Source of the DNA: Romanomermis culicivorax
Lineage: Eukaryota > Nematoda > Enoplea > Mermithida > Mermithidae
Direction: 5' to 3'
Length of the DNA stretch: 64,000 nt
NCBI GenBank assembly: GCA_963922205.1
Contig: CAWUHX010000170.1
Span: 62,001 to 126,000 of the forward strand
Part shown: positions 23,401-36,008 of the stretch, piece by piece
Numbering within the stretch: the first letter of the stretch is position 1
How the letters are laid out: the number at the start of each line of letters is the position of its first letter
Notes under the pieces: model-generated
The model's input: the letters and a program-made list of their open reading frames with translations, nothing else
What the model was told of the DNA's origin: nothing
Database searches by the model: none
Program-made: the position numbers and the translations under genes

Positions 23401-25350
23401 AAAACGAAAAAACGGCAAAAATTTTGACCTGAAGACTGAAAATCAAAAATCTGGGATTTTCGAATATCTGCCATAGAACAAAAATGCATAAACAACTGGA
23501 ATTGATGAAACTTACCCGCAGCCCATTAGAGCAACGAATCTTTTCTTGGTCACATAGAGCTTTCACACATTCAAAGACTATTTTGTTTATAATTTTCTAA
23601 AAAAACTGGTGCCGATATTTCAACTATCCGTGATGAACACTTGTTATTTACCGATTCGCCTTCGTTCCGTAAATATAAATCGAGTCGATTAGATAAAAAC
23701 GACAAATTCGGTTTAAGGAGGAAGAATTCACTCCAAAAATGTGGTTGTTCAGCAAATCTGCAATCATTACTCTCCTGAAATAAGGCAGATGAGCTGAAAA
23801 ACGTGCATGAATCGTAAGTATGACACAGGAACTTTTGCCTTAGTACGAGACCGACACAAATTGTACTTATCGCCATCTCGATTATAATCAGAAAAATTTT
23901 TAAATGTGCGAAAGATACGAACAACAGGGGAAACTGTGATTTCGGAAACTTTTACTTTGAAGATCAGTGCTAATTGAAGCTTTGTGTGAACCACTATTTT
24001 TTTCCACATTTGCACTATAATGTGGAAAAAAAATCTGGAATGTGAAAAAAATTTTTGAGGTCTTTCCACAAATGTGGAATAAAAATTTGGGTTTTTCATA
24101 TTGAAAAGATGCATTTTGGTGCATTTTAGGAGGTCCAAATCTCAAAATTTTTCGGCGCTTCGCGCCGGTTATAACTTTAATAATCATCATTATTCATTAA
24201 GTAGCCCAGGCGCGGCTTTTATCATGTCTACCTTCATTTATCACTTAATCTATAATAGTTTTCATTATCTTAAACGTAGTATCTCATGTTTTAATTGGTA
24301 ATCTTCAACATTTTATCATAATATTTAATGAGGATTCGCATTTTTTCTTTTTGAGAAAGATCAATATACACGTCAAGTCTCTATAATTTATGATGCGATT
24401 ATTTCTTTGCTAACATAAAATCAATTCAAAAGCTTCTTGGAAATATCTTTCGGAAATTTAAACTCTTCTTACTCATATATTTTCGACCAAGTTCTTGGGA
24501 GTTTACAAATAAATTACAGATTTAAAAATTTTTCAAGTAAATATCTAGAAATTACGACTTCTTGAAATAAATGTTCGGAAAATTGATTTTCCAGCATCCC
24601 AGAATGTCAATATATCCAAAAGAAAATTTTTTTGGGTATATTTTTGGGTATATTCAAAAAATCGGAAAGAATACCATCTTTTTGGAGCTTTCACTTGTCA
24701 TCATAGAGGACTTGACCATTGATTTCTTGTGTAATTCAAGTCAATTATGCTCTTGGATAGTTTGGTAGAAAATTTGTTCAACAATGCAGTCGAACATTTC
24801 AATTTTCTCTTCAATTTTAATGAATTAACTTCTCTAAAAACACAGGAAGGCTTGAAAAAGCTCAAAAACAGCGCGATAAAGCGTCTGTGAGCATTTTTAA
24901 GCCAAAAAACGAGGATTTTAAGACGCAAAAAAAATTTTTTTCCACATGTGGGTAGGAAAAAGTCGAAATTTTTCCCAAAAAAGGCCAAAAAACGTACACT
25001 TTTTGGCAAATTTTTTTAATTTTTTCCCAACTGGGGGGGGGGGGGGGGTTGGGGAGGGGGGGGTAAATGATTTTGGGTACTGGGTTGGCCAAGTTGGGGG
25101 GGGTCCCCCCTAAGTACAGGTATGCATGCTTTCCACATTTGTGGAAAAAAGTTCGCGGAAAAAAAACAGTGGTGTGAACAAATATTTAAGTACAATGAAA
25201 AATACAAACATGCCCTTATGTTCGCGAAAATAAACTAACTACTCGACGGAAGAAGGCACTTACTGAAAACATTACTTGTTCGTAAAGTAAAGCAATTTTT
25301 TCTTTGAATTTTCCTTTATTCACGCTCGAATCTAGCGTCTTGTTGTTCAT
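20413..25350 (-). CDS. ARMH3: ARMH3 (C10orf76) orthologue, armadillo-like helical protein, 22 exons
   Basis: In animals ARMH3 is a helical-repeat Golgi protein that works with PI4KB and GBF1 in PI4P production. Exons in order are 25264-25350, 23652-23774, 23516-23596, 23216-23326, 23065-23160, 22924-23001, 22763-22849, 22626-22682, 22458-22565, 22360-22406, 22231-22306, 22023-22173, 21901-21956, 21780-21845, 21594-21730, 21403-21491, 21152-21234, 20970-21096, 20840-20915, 20721-20790, 20545-20661 and 20413-20490. They total 2001 nt (666 codons plus stop) with consistent phases and GT-AG ends. Recognisable segments include [14 protein letters not shown] in exon 2, LLVNYRKYE in exon 7, [14 protein letters not shown] in exon 11, [12 protein letters not shown] in exon 18 and [12 protein letters not shown] in exon 21. 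The length is close to the vertebrate protein. Most introns are 45-75 nt; intron 1 is about 1.5 kb and carries repeats. Confidence 0.93.
24950..25115. repeat. Dispersed repeat, copy 3, with a long guanine run
   Basis: This copy lies in ARMH3 intron 1. It contains AAGTCGAAATTTTTCCC, AGGCCAAAAAACG and TTGGCCAAGTTGGGG, wording shared with the other two copies. An uninterrupted run of more than a dozen G around 25028-25048, followed by more G runs, makes it very G-rich on the plus strand. Confidence 0.5.
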
Positions 25351-27415
25351 ACCCACGGTTGCTTTGCTGTATCACCAAAGATAGGAAAAATTCAGTTCAC
25401 TTTAAATTGCTTCGTTTAAATTAGATCGACTGATCTGATAGCCTCAATGATTATAATCGTCCCTTGCAGGGTCATTGTTATTGTCGTCTCGCGTCGCGTT
25501 ACGCCGCGTTCACAATGCTGGCAACGTGAATACGAGTTTTACAGTACACACGTTACGTACAATGAATTTGCTTTTCCCGTTTGAACTTGCTTGTTATCGA
25601 TTCGGTCTCTACGGAGTTTATTTCCTTTATCCCTTTATTTACAATTCATCTCATCCCTCATTCGTTTATCTCGATTTTCAAAGTTTTCGGCATAATCGGG
25701 ATGAATCTTGATTTTGTTCTACTGGAGAGGCTTCCAGAACAAACTGATTCCACATTTTGCAATTCACAGAATTTCATGATAATTTCACTGCAGTTACTTG
25801 GGACAGTGTCGTAAAAGTTGCATTTAAATTTAGAAAAATATGAAATTCTATGGTATATGAGCAAATTTCCGAAGTAGCCAGTGTTTACTGTACCCTTGTT
25901 GGAGAATTCTTATAGTACCTTTGTTAGTTGACTTAAATTGTGCAACTTTAAGAACGTCGTAATTTCCATAATCCAGTTACTGTAGTTCTTGAGCTGGAAA
26001 AATCAAGCTTCCGGATTAAAGTTTAACATTTCAGATGCTTTTACTGTAGTTTTCTAATGACACTCTTTCACACAAGGTTCTACAAAACTTTCCTAATTTT
26101 GCAAATTTGCCACGTCTACTGTAATTTTCTCGGAGCGCCTTCGCGAAAATTTCGTCCAAACGCAGAGAAACATGGAATTCGGTCGTGTAATTTTGAAAAT
26201 TCTAAAATATTAGCTGTTTTTAATGTAGTTTTCTTGGAAAATACTCGTACAGTTCCAGAAAAAACGTCAGGTTCAAACTGTGCAAGTTGATTTCGAAAGT
26301 TTCATAGTCAGGTCTGTTTTGTTCTAAATTAGAAAATGTCGAATTAGGTTGATTAAAGTTATTAGTAGGAAATCTCTGCTAAAGAATTATTCACTCAAAA
26401 AATATGTTCCATAATGAAAAAAAATTTAGAGCAGGTTACTTATTTCATATTTTTGTCATCTTCTTGTTATATGCGTCTCAAAAGTTATGAAATATTCGGA
26501 TTATTTTATGGTAAAAATTCTACACTAAAAATTTTTTCTAAGCCGGATTTGACTTGCACTGGTTTTTTATTATTTTTTCGACAATAGTAGAGTTACACAT
26601 GAATTTCTAGTCCTATGTGATACCCGGTTTTGCAAAAAGTCGTAAGAATATTGAACTTTTATTATTGAGAAACATTTCGAGAAAAATACATGGCTGACTA
26701 TACACATTCTGGAATCCTCGAAGGTACGTAAACAACAACCAAAATTAATCTCGCATCTAGTCGGATCATTCTAGATTGTATTTCGAAAAGCCAAAAAAGA
26801 TTGACATACGTCTGTTTACTGCACGGTTCAACGAACCAAACATCCACTTTCGATCTCCGAAAAACATGAGAAATCTCACGTAATTTGATCTACTAATTAG
26901 AATCAACTTCCCAGACAAAGTCACGTATCTAAAAATGGCGCTCTTCATGTTTTCCCTGAGAAACCTGCTTTCCAAATGAGCAGCACAATATATAAATTTG
27001 CATAAAAAATATTCTTTTCAGCCATTAAAATGTCGATAAATTACGTGAGCCCTTTGTACTATATAATATGCAAATTAGTTATCGACGTAGGTCACATAGG
27101 CAAAGCCAAAGCGCGTGTGTGCGTGTACATGCTAGATTGCGCAAAACTAGCTTCTTCTATACTATATACTATGCAAAAGTATAGAGAACGTGATTTTTTC
27201 AGTTTCTGGTTTGGCACGTTTTCTAACCGCCGCCAATTTATTCATCGATAATTCTATTCTATTGAACGTGAGTATATAACGAGAGAAAATTGAAATCTAC
27301 CTTCATGGTTGATGATCCATGAATTTTCGAGAGTTGAGTTGATCGTTTTGTGTTCTCTTTCGAAAAAAATTAAACGTTTGCGAGCTTATATCATCTCGGC
27401 AATCCAAACGAAAAC
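25351..27415. other. Intergenic region between divergent ARMH3 and EGLN
   Basis: It lies upstream of ARMH3 on one side and upstream of the EGLN gene on the other. Short open frames occur (for example minus 26766-26975), but I recognise no domain. Several TACTGTA motifs are present. The promoters of both genes probably lie here. Confidence 0.45.
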
Positions 27416-27490
27416 ATGCTCACTCAACGACAAGTTAATCGAACTTACCCTCCGCAAATGGCGTTGTTCTGTTCGAAGCCGTGGATGCAG
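27416..27490 (+). CDS. Candidate first coding exon of the EGLN gene
   Basis: An ATG at 27416 opens 25 codons that end exactly at a CAG/GTAAGG donor (27491). They would join in phase 0 to the EGLN exon beginning at 29659, whose frame has no ATG of its own before the catalytic domain. No homology supports it; the call rests on phase, start codon and donor strength only. Confidence 0.3.
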
Positions 27491-27759
27491 GTAAGGAATG
27501 CATGCGACATGCATTTGCAAGGATTTTTGAAAATTTTCAGCTACTATAAAACTTTGCTTTTTTGAGCAGATTTCAGTGCATCATAGTAATTGATTGAGCA
27601 TCAATCGATAGAGCCTACTGGTTTTATCTCTTTTTTGGTCAGTCTCATGATCTGTGAAAAGCCTGTTAAACCTACTAAAAATCTGCTGGCTCTTAACAAA
27701 AATTAAATGTGTGTTTTGGGCGACTGTGCTGTAGATGTAGAAATATAGACAAAATCATT

Positions 27760-29290
27760 TATGTGCAAGTCACTGTTTGACACTTGGGGATCAATGAATG
27801 TATAGTGCTTCCTAAAACCTCATCTTGCGCTATTTCAGTTCACTGAATACTAAACAAAGATATTTTCATCATCTAAATCAAAAAAGGAATGCACGTTGTA
27901 GAAGAATGTCCTGTAGAAACCGAAAACATACAAAATCGTGAATTTTAATCAATTTCTTACAGTCACTGTTTTACACTTACTGATCAACAATTTGATTTTG
28001 CTCCGAAACATTCCATCCTGCACTGTTTTAATTCACTGAATTTCAAATAAACAGGCCTTCATTATCTACATCAAAAATGGAATACATTGTCCAAAAATTA
28101 TGCCGCAAGCAACGTGGGACAGTGAAATTCTAGGAAATTTACAAAATTCTATTGAACATGCTCCCATTTGAGGCATCATGTACTTTTTTTTGAACACGTT
28201 CCTTACAATATATTTTTGATAATTTTTTCAGATGAAAAGTTTGCACGTCTGAACAGTATTTCAATTACTGTGCAGCTAATGAATAGTGAATTGCGCATCA
28301 ATCCATAGAACTACTGTAAAATATAACTTACAATGTTAAAATCTTCGATCTAGTTATGGTGTGTGAATAGTCTCTGAACCTGAAAAGATCTGCTGATCTG
28401 GACGCTTTTATCCAAAATGGAATGCTTCTAGGAGACTGCGCTGTACAACGACAAAATCGTGCATGTTAAGCAATCTCCCACAGTCATTGCTTGACACTTG
28501 CAGATCAAGGAATCCATGGCGCATCCGAACACCCGGTCTTGCAGTTCACTGAATTCTAAATAAAGACATCAAGAATAAAAAAATAATGCATTCCCAGAAA
28601 ATTTTGTGGCAGCAACGTTAAACCCATTGATAAAATTCTATTGAAAATTCTACCAATTTAGTCCACGTCACATGCACTTTTCAGCATTTTCGAAAACTTT
28701 TCACTTGCAGTATATTCTTGATTTTTTTCCATAAAAACTTAGCATTTTTCAACGTGATTTGAATTAGGTCGCACCAGATAAATACGAATTGGTTATCATT
28801 CGACTGATCTTGCAGTGATCTTACTGTACACTATATCTTGAAATTTGTTCTCTCTTTTTTTGATGGAAATATTATCTGTGAAAAGCTTACTTGATCTACC
28901 AAGAACTACTAGCTTAGCAGCTGTTTTCAAAAACTGGATTACCTGTTTTGGGGAACCGTACTGTAGAAGCAGATGTAAGGATATGCATGTTCAACAATGT
29001 CTTACCGTCACTGTTTGAGTAAAAATGCCTGGTGCTTTCAAAAACCTGATTTTACATTGTTTTCAATTCATTCAGTATAAAGGCATATTTTCATGATCAA
29101 ATCAAAAAATGGAATGCAAGCTTTAGGAGACTGATGTTCTACAATCTCTTACATGTCAGTGTTTGACTTTTGCAGCTCAAGGAATGCATGACGATTTCAA
29201 AAACCTGATCTTGCACTATCTCAGTTCACTGTATTTTAAATGTAGACATCTACATCAAAAAATGATCCATTTCTCTACAATTTTACGCGA
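27760..29290. repeat. Degenerate tandem repeat array upstream of or within EGLN intron 1
   Basis: Five diverged copies of a unit of about 130-150 bp start near 27768, 27958, 28483, 29005 and 29155. They share CAGTCACTGTTTGACACTTG-like starts, a CTGATCTTGCACTAT-like middle, TTCAGTTCACTGAATT and ATCAAAAAATGGAATGCA. The spacing is irregular. No coding potential is evident. Confidence 0.65.
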
Positions 29291-29658
29291 AATTCCACAA
29301 AAATCTCAAAATTCTGTTGAAAACGCTCGCATTACGAAAGTAGGTTCAATACAAAAAAAGTCAGGAAGCTTATTACTGTAGTCGATTAGACTCATTCTCA
29401 TGAACTTCAGCCTTTTTGTTACAGTTTCATTTTGTGAAAGTTTCGTCCAAATTATATATACAAAAGTTCAGTGCATATTCAATCTTGACCTAGTGGGAAA
29501 ATACTCGTCTTGATAATATGGCTGTCGTTCACCTGCTGGCTTCTTGCTCAGAATGATTTTCATTGTCTATCCACATGCACAGTTTAGTTTTTTATCATCT
29601 AACTACTCCGAATTCAAGAAAAATATCAATTCTTACAGTAATCGATCTTGAAAATTAG

Positions 29659-32600
29659 GTTCATCGACGTCAACAATCGAAAAATGACGAAAAACGAAAG
29701 GAAATTGACGAAGAAGAAAAAAGGAAGAGGTGCAACGATAAGTTGATCGTCATTAAAAAATTAATTAGCCACGCGTCGGTAACGTTAAAAAATCGAGGTT
29801 GGGTTTTGTTGGAGAATTTTTTGGGTTCGAAAAAAGTTGGTTGTATTTTGGACGAAGTAAAAACCTTGTACGATACGCCGGACAAGTTCCACGACGGTCA
29901 ATTGGTCAAACCGAAAAATGGCAGTCCGACGGCTAGCATCAGGTAAAAGAGCATGAATTTTCATGTTTTTTATTTGCTTGCCAAATTTGTTTCGTTTTCT
30001 TCTTTTTTTCAATTCGATTGCGCTCTAATTTGTCATTTTTCAATGTTTTAATATCAGTTTTCTGTTTTATGCATTTTTTTTATTTTTTCGTTCCTGTTTA
30101 TACATTCATTCCCTCAAATCTCTTCTTCCTCGTTGTTGAACTTTCTAGATTTTGAGTATATTGGAAACTACACATCGAAAATTTCCGTAATCATATACAA
30201 ATTTAGATTTTGATCCGTTGAGGAAAACATCTTATCGATTGTTAATGTTATGAATGATTAAAGTGATAATGGGCTTGTCCATATCCTTTAACTTTTAACG
30301 GTCTTACCCTAGTACACATTTATAAAATTTATATGACATTTTCGGTGTTCCGTGGTTTTTTAGGGTTCTGTGGTACGATATTTCATGGCGGCTTATTGCA
30401 TTCTGAAGTATTTTTGGTATGTTTGATGGTATTGTTGATATTCTTGAGTTTTTGAAATTTCATTGTTGTATTTTGTAGAGTATTAATGAACCTTCAAGAA
30501 TGTTAAGTATGAGGTCAGACGAATTGAGAAATTTTTAAAGATTAAGCTAAAATGCATATTCCAAGCATAATAGTATGCACACCGATGTACTCTAACTAAT
30601 CGATATTGATCGAAATATTGTTCAGAAATGACCACAAGGTCTACAGTGATTTGTTAACTATATGAGACACGGTAATCTACTTTTAACTTAATTAAATGAG
30701 CATAAAATATGCAAGTACATCGACTATAGTTCACGAATCCCTACTCTGCTGTTCAAATAATTGTAATCACACTTTTGTAATTTTGACGGAAACAAAATTC
30801 ATCTGGATTAGCCGATTCAGGTAAATTACCATATTTTTGATAGTTGACAAATTATAGTAAACCTTGTTGTTATTTCTGTACTGGCTCTTGAGCAACATGA
30901 TTCAGTTTTTTCGTTAACATGCATAATACGAATAGACATTATGAGATACCATAAAATATGATGCAAAAGCGGATTGTTGGTCTTTTTCTAAACACCACTC
31001 CTTTCATCCACAAGTGGCAATTTTGAATTGGTGTGATTTTTTAATGTTTTCTTTTTTAACTTTTTTGTTCCATTTTGTTTGCTTTTTAGTTTTTGATTAT
31101 GATAAATTTGCTTCGTTTTCTTTTTTTTTAAATTTGATCTAGCTTAAATTTTCTGTTTTCAGAGTTTTTTGATTTCAATTTTCTTTTTTTAGATTTTCAT
31201 TCCTCTTAATTTTTTGTTACTTTGGAAATCCGGATTCTCTACGTTTATCAACTTTCTGCATTCTGTGTACATTGGGAACTACGACATGGGGATAGAAAAA
31301 AATGTGCAAATTTTGACTTCAATTCTCCGAGGAAAACATCTTATCGATTTGTTACGAATAACTACAGTTATCATTAGCCTGTTTATATCAATCAACATTT
31401 AACGGTGTTACCCTGTGGAATATATGGATACAGTAAACATTCACAAAAATCTGTTATTCAAAATTGATGCACCGATTTTTTACACGTGAGGTTTTGAGTC
31501 AGCGACTATCCATTTAACTTAAAATCACAACTAGAGAAAGAGTAAGTTAAATCTGGACGGAATTTTCACAAAATGAAAAACTTTATACTGTAACAAAAGC
31601 ACCGAATTTAAGCTAGAATCCATGCTCGGTTATTGAAAAACAATCGAATACAATAACAAAGCATGAGCTGTCAGTTTTTTGTCCCATTTTCAGTTTTTGT
31701 CGTCTTTTTTATTCGATTAGATTTGAATTATTTTTGTCAATTTTATTTTGCTTCAATTTACAATTTTTCAATTTTGTAATGTCAGTATTGTATTTTTTGC
31801 ATTTTTTGGTATATCATAGTACCTTGATAACGTCATTCCTGCTTATGTTTTATTGTATTATCTGTTTCCATTTTTTCTCGTTGTTCAACCTTCCGGAATG
31901 ACTATCCTCATCGAAAAAAATCATATGCTGGACTTTGATCATCCGAGGCAAATATGTTGTTGATTGGCATGTTTCGGATAGCTAATCTACAGTAATAATT
32001 GGCTTGTTTATATTTATCAGCATATTATCTTGTAGAATATTGAACGCAGTTCACATTTACAAAAATATGAGATAAAAGATTGATGCAAATTTCCCAATTA
32101 TCGACCTTTTTCTCCCTCACACAGATCAGACAAAATTTATTGGTTCGACGAAAAAGTTGACGACCATTGCGTCAATATACGTTTGATCATCGAAACTGTC
32201 ACTTTTATTGTCATGCGTTTGATTGACATTCCGTATAAACTGACTTGTCGATCAAAGGTCAGTTTTCATTTTTGGTCCACACCCGTCGAGATTTATAAAA
32301 AAAATCATTTTTAGGCCATGCTCACTTGCTATCCGGGCGACGGGGCCAGGTACGTCAAACACGTAGATAATCCCAACCCCGAAGGGCGCGGACGTCGGGT
32401 CACGGCCATCTATTATTTGAACCCTGACTGGAAACCCGAAGTAAACTTAGACAATTTGAATTTTTTAGCTCATGGAGAAGTTGGTAATTTTTTTTTGTAT
32501 AGGACGGCGGTTCCTTGAGATTGTACCCGTCGAACGGCGCCGGCGCCCATTTTGATATTGAACCTTTGGCCGATAATTTAGTCCTATTTTGGTCCGATTC

Positions 32601-33683
32601 GAGAAATCCCCACGAAGTACTGCCTACATTCGCAATGAGGTAAAAGTTCCAAATTCTACCCCTTGGGTTGAGCCTATCTCCTAGGGTTGACCTGTTTTCG
32701 CCGTACAATGGATCCTGTTCGGAAATCATTGATTTCGAGGTGGATTTTTAGTCGAAAATGTTCATTTTTCTCATCATTATTCCTGTTCCGCCGTAAATTT
32801 ATCATCTTTGTTTAATAATTGTTGACTCTTGGTTGAAAATTGTGGATTACTGGTCAAAAATTTAGAAATCCGCTCCAAAAATGCACTTTTGTTAACTTTA
32901 GTTAAAAACTGGATTTTTAGTCAAGGACAATTTTTCGGTCAAACGCCGCTGATTTTGAGATAGATTCTTAGTCCAAAACGTTCATTTTCCGTCATTATCC
33001 TTGTTTATCAGCCAAAAATTGTTGGTTTTTGATCAATAACTGATATTTTTTGATCGGAATCTGTTGATTTTTGATCGAGATTCAAGAATTTCCGATTTTC
33101 ACTCCAAAAACAGATTTTAAGTCAAGAATCGTTATTTATTTTGGGTCAAAAATATTTATTTTCGTTTCGGTCTAAACCTGAAGATTTCTAGGGTTAAATT
33201 TGTTCCTTTTCTGTCAAAAATGTTTCATCTTTGGAAAACATTTTAAACAGGTCAACCATTAATGATTTTTCGAACCATAGCACTAAATTCTCATTGAAAA
33301 CGCGAATTAAATGTTATTCTCGATTTTAGATTTACATGATTCATCATTTTCATGATTCATGATCTTGATGATTCATAATCATCATTGCATGATGAAAAGG
33401 AACTGAAAAAGTTCATCATCTTTGCGATAGGGGTCCCTTGAGATTTACCTTTCGAATTTTCTTTCTACTCTCTGATTTCATTCTGCTTAGTGACAGTTTA
33501 CTGTAGTTAATTACGGTATATTTGCTGTAGATAGATTAACATGCCTCGAAACTTAATTATCTTTTTTTCCCTCTAAGATACGCTATCGTTTTGTGGTACT
33601 TTGATGAAAATGAGAATGTTCGTCACAGTGAGCCGACATTGCTAACTGCCGACAAGAAAGAGGAAGTGGAAAAACGAGATTGA
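29659..33683 (+). CDS. EGLN: HIF prolyl 4-hydroxylase (EGLN/PHD family) catalytic exons
   Basis: The product is a 2-oxoglutarate/Fe(II) dioxygenase that hydroxylates a proline of hypoxia-inducible factor in an oxygen-dependent way. Exons 29659-29942, 32125-32257, 32315-32440, 32503-32639 and 33578-33683 join in one frame of 261 codons plus stop. The double-stranded beta-helix carries the iron ligands HVD in exon 3 and the histidine of NPHEV in exon 4. The 2-oxoglutarate arginine is split across the exon 4/5 junction before [24 protein letters not shown] and [11 protein letters not shown] are hallmark EGLN segments. No MYND zinc finger is seen, so the length resembles the short EGLN3-type enzymes. 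The first listed exon has no start codon; the ATG must lie upstream. Intron 1 of this set is 2.2 kb and repeat-filled. Confidence 0.93.
29960..32100. repeat. Three diverged copies of a 400-500 bp block in an EGLN intron
   Basis: Blocks near 29980-30340, 31040-31470 and 31680-32090 follow the same order: T-rich start, CTCGTTGTTGAAC-like or TTTCTGC segment, TTTGATCC.GAGGAAAACATCTTATCGAT-like core, TTGGCTTGTTTATAT-like segment, then a TTAACGGT.TTACCCT or TATTATCTTGTAGAATAT-like end. Divergence is high, but collinearity supports duplication within the intron. Confidence 0.55.
32740..33215. repeat. Degenerate short tandem repeat in the last EGLN intron
   Basis: Many imperfect copies of a unit of about 30 bp containing TTGATTTTTGATC or GGTCAAAAAT fill the middle of this intron. 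The wording resembles the repeat in AACS intron 9 (14440-15000), so the two may belong to one family. Confidence 0.5.
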
Positions 33684-33894
33684 TAATCCGAAAGGCGAAT
33701 TTTTTTCCATTCTAGTAAACAAGTGCAACTTTTGATTCTTTCATTTTCTTCATTCTATTGATCTTGAACGTGCGAAGTATATTTATGTGTTGTAAGATTT
33801 GTGATCATGGTTTGTGTTATATGTGTCGTAGAAATTGAAATTGGTGGTATGTTGTAATACTTCTGTAGAAGTATCTCCTAGGAAATGGGACTGC

Positions 33895-33900
33895 AATAAA
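33895..33900 (+). promoter_or_regulatory. Candidate polyadenylation signal for EGLN
   Basis: AATAAA lies about 210 nt after the EGLN stop codon, a plausible distance for the 3' end. Confidence 0.45.
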
Positions 33901-35176
33901 AACATTTTTGAAGCCAATTTGATCGATCGATCAGTCTACATTTGTGATTATAAATTATCTACGTAAAGCAATCACTGATTATGGAAAATATGTAAAAATC
34001 AGAAACATCACACGGAATAAAAAATGCAGAGCGGTCTAAAGAAACGGACCAAATTAGAATGTTTGTGTTTTTGGACGGCATACGCTGGTTTCTATCTGAA
34101 AGTTCCATGTAATATGGTTCGAGTGTACAATGAACTGTACTTATTCAAAGTTTTGATGTAAATTTCACACCATTAAAGTTGAGTGATCTGTGACGATGCG
34201 CAAAAGGTGCCATCGTGCATTTCCCTCTGAACCCGTAGGCTTGATGTTGCTCATCCAAGTGACGCGCCCAGACCTCGGTTTTTGTGACGGGCGCTGATGC
34301 AGTCGCAACAGGCATGCAGGGCTGTGCAGTCGGTGGTTGAGAAGCTACCACCCAGTGTGTGAGAACCGTAACAGGTCAACAATATGAGACTATAACAATG
34401 TGATCTTATCTCTAAAAATCATTCAGTAATAATGAGAGCTGAATGGACTAACTAAATAATGAATGTATATTTCCTAATTTACAGTAGATTTTGATTTTGA
34501 TAATCAGGAAGACTACTGTTTCGAAGAAAATTTGGAATTTTCTCAAACTTCCCAAGTTACCAGGGTTGCAGGAAGATCCCCCTTTGGTTTCAAAGCAAAT
34601 TGCAATCAAATTTTTATTGATTATCTCATTGAAGATCCGGAACAAAATTCTTGAGCGGTATTTTTTATTGAGTTGCTAATTTTTTTAGAATCTACCACAA
34701 AACTATTGGTGAAAAACCACAAGAATGAGAATTATTTTGTGCATCTAATTCTGGCACTATGATACTAGCGTAAATTTTCTATCCAATGCAGAAAAGAGGG
34801 TGGAGAACTGATGCTGAAACGTTCCTCAGTCAAAAATCTACGTTTGATTCCAGATTTACTTTGCTTTATATCATAAATCAGAGAACATGGGAGCAATCAT
34901 CTATGGAATGAATTTCATGTATCGAAAATAAGCACGCCAAGCAGGCTGGATCATAGAAAGGCAGTGATCGTATTTGGTCGAAAATCGAGCAATTTCACCG
35001 GCCAATTCATTATTGAAGTTCTTGACATTTGTGTACATAACGAAATTCCTCAACTCGTCGCTTTCTTAATTCGAGATACCAACCCGGTTATCTTTGAAAG
35101 ACATCAGATTAGTGAAAAAATCAGGAATTTACAGCTCTTCCAGCAACAGCCTTTTCATCATTTTGACATCAAAAGC

Positions 35177-35551
35177 TCACAGTAAACTTCTTTCACCTTT
35201 GTCTTTGAATATCAAAAGAGCGTGAGCGGCAGATAAACGATCACGGGCCGTTCGAACACTGAGAAATTGGTAAGAATTCCATATTCCAAAACTGGGATTA
35301 GACGTATGGACGTAGAAACTTCCATTGCCCCTTTCGCCCAAAGTAGTGTTGAAAGTATACCAGACGTTTCTGGCGTCCGATCCGCCCAAAAGATCTTTCA
35401 AAATCCACTCCTCGATCAAAGTCTTAACTCGAGTTGAGGGCTCATCGATAAGAAATCTGTAATCTTTTGAAATGCTGAATTTAGCTTGTTCACGATTGAA
35501 AACCACTTCTCCTCGACGAATTTTGTCCGTCTTTGGAAGTTCAGTGAATCC
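35177..35551 (-). CDS. Unidentified exon-like open frame
   Basis: About 125 codons are open from a possible acceptor (CATTTAG, ending near 35552) to a stop at 35177. The composition is protein-like and includes LLGGSDARNVWYTFNTTLG and a GNGSFYVHTSNPSFG stretch. There is no ATG at the start, so it would be an internal or terminal exon or a gene fragment. I do not recognise the family. The higher GC content compared with its surroundings supports coding origin. Confidence 0.3.
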   Translation of the reverse strand, partial: GFTELPKTDKIRRGEVVFNREQAKFSISKDYRFLIDEPSTRVKTLIEEWILKDLLGGSDARNVWYTFNTTLGERGNGSFYVHTSNPSFGIWNSYQFLSVRTARDRLSAAHALLIFKDKGERSLL

Positions 35552-36008
35552 GTCTAAATGAAACAGAAAGATTTCTCATCATCCTTAGAACTAATCTGCT
35601 CGGCGTTCACCGAATCTATTTTTATCATGACAGATATAGATAGGAGGGTTCTAGACGGGAAATTTCAGGACATGGGTATGCGAGGAGTTAAAATTACCGG
35701 GGTGTTTGAATATAGCAGTCCACACAAACGGTGGATTAAACACTTAACATAAATTTACGTAGTCCGACGCAAATGCAAGTCCTTTAAGCTCCAAACTCAA
35801 GCAATTTGGGTTGTTTGAGGAACGTTTGAACAAAATAAAATATTCTCAAACAGTATGCTATCAAGGAACAGACACTTCTTAAATTTTAACAATCATCGCT
35901 CAAACAATTTTCATACATTCCCAAAACATTGTTTATCTTTTATATTCCAACAAAAGAGCATTAAGATGCCACCCGTGTGTCACAAATAATGTCTGAACCT
36001 ACTGAAAG

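Noticed and set aside
32400-32729. Minus-strand frame of 109 codons
   Set aside because: It is antisense to two confirmed EGLN exons and spans their intron.
34964-35185. Plus-strand frame with a GQFIIEVL segment that faintly resembles the exonuclease part of Polinton polymerase
   Set aside because: Only a few residues match, with no neighbouring polymerase motifs; too weak to call a second Polinton relic.
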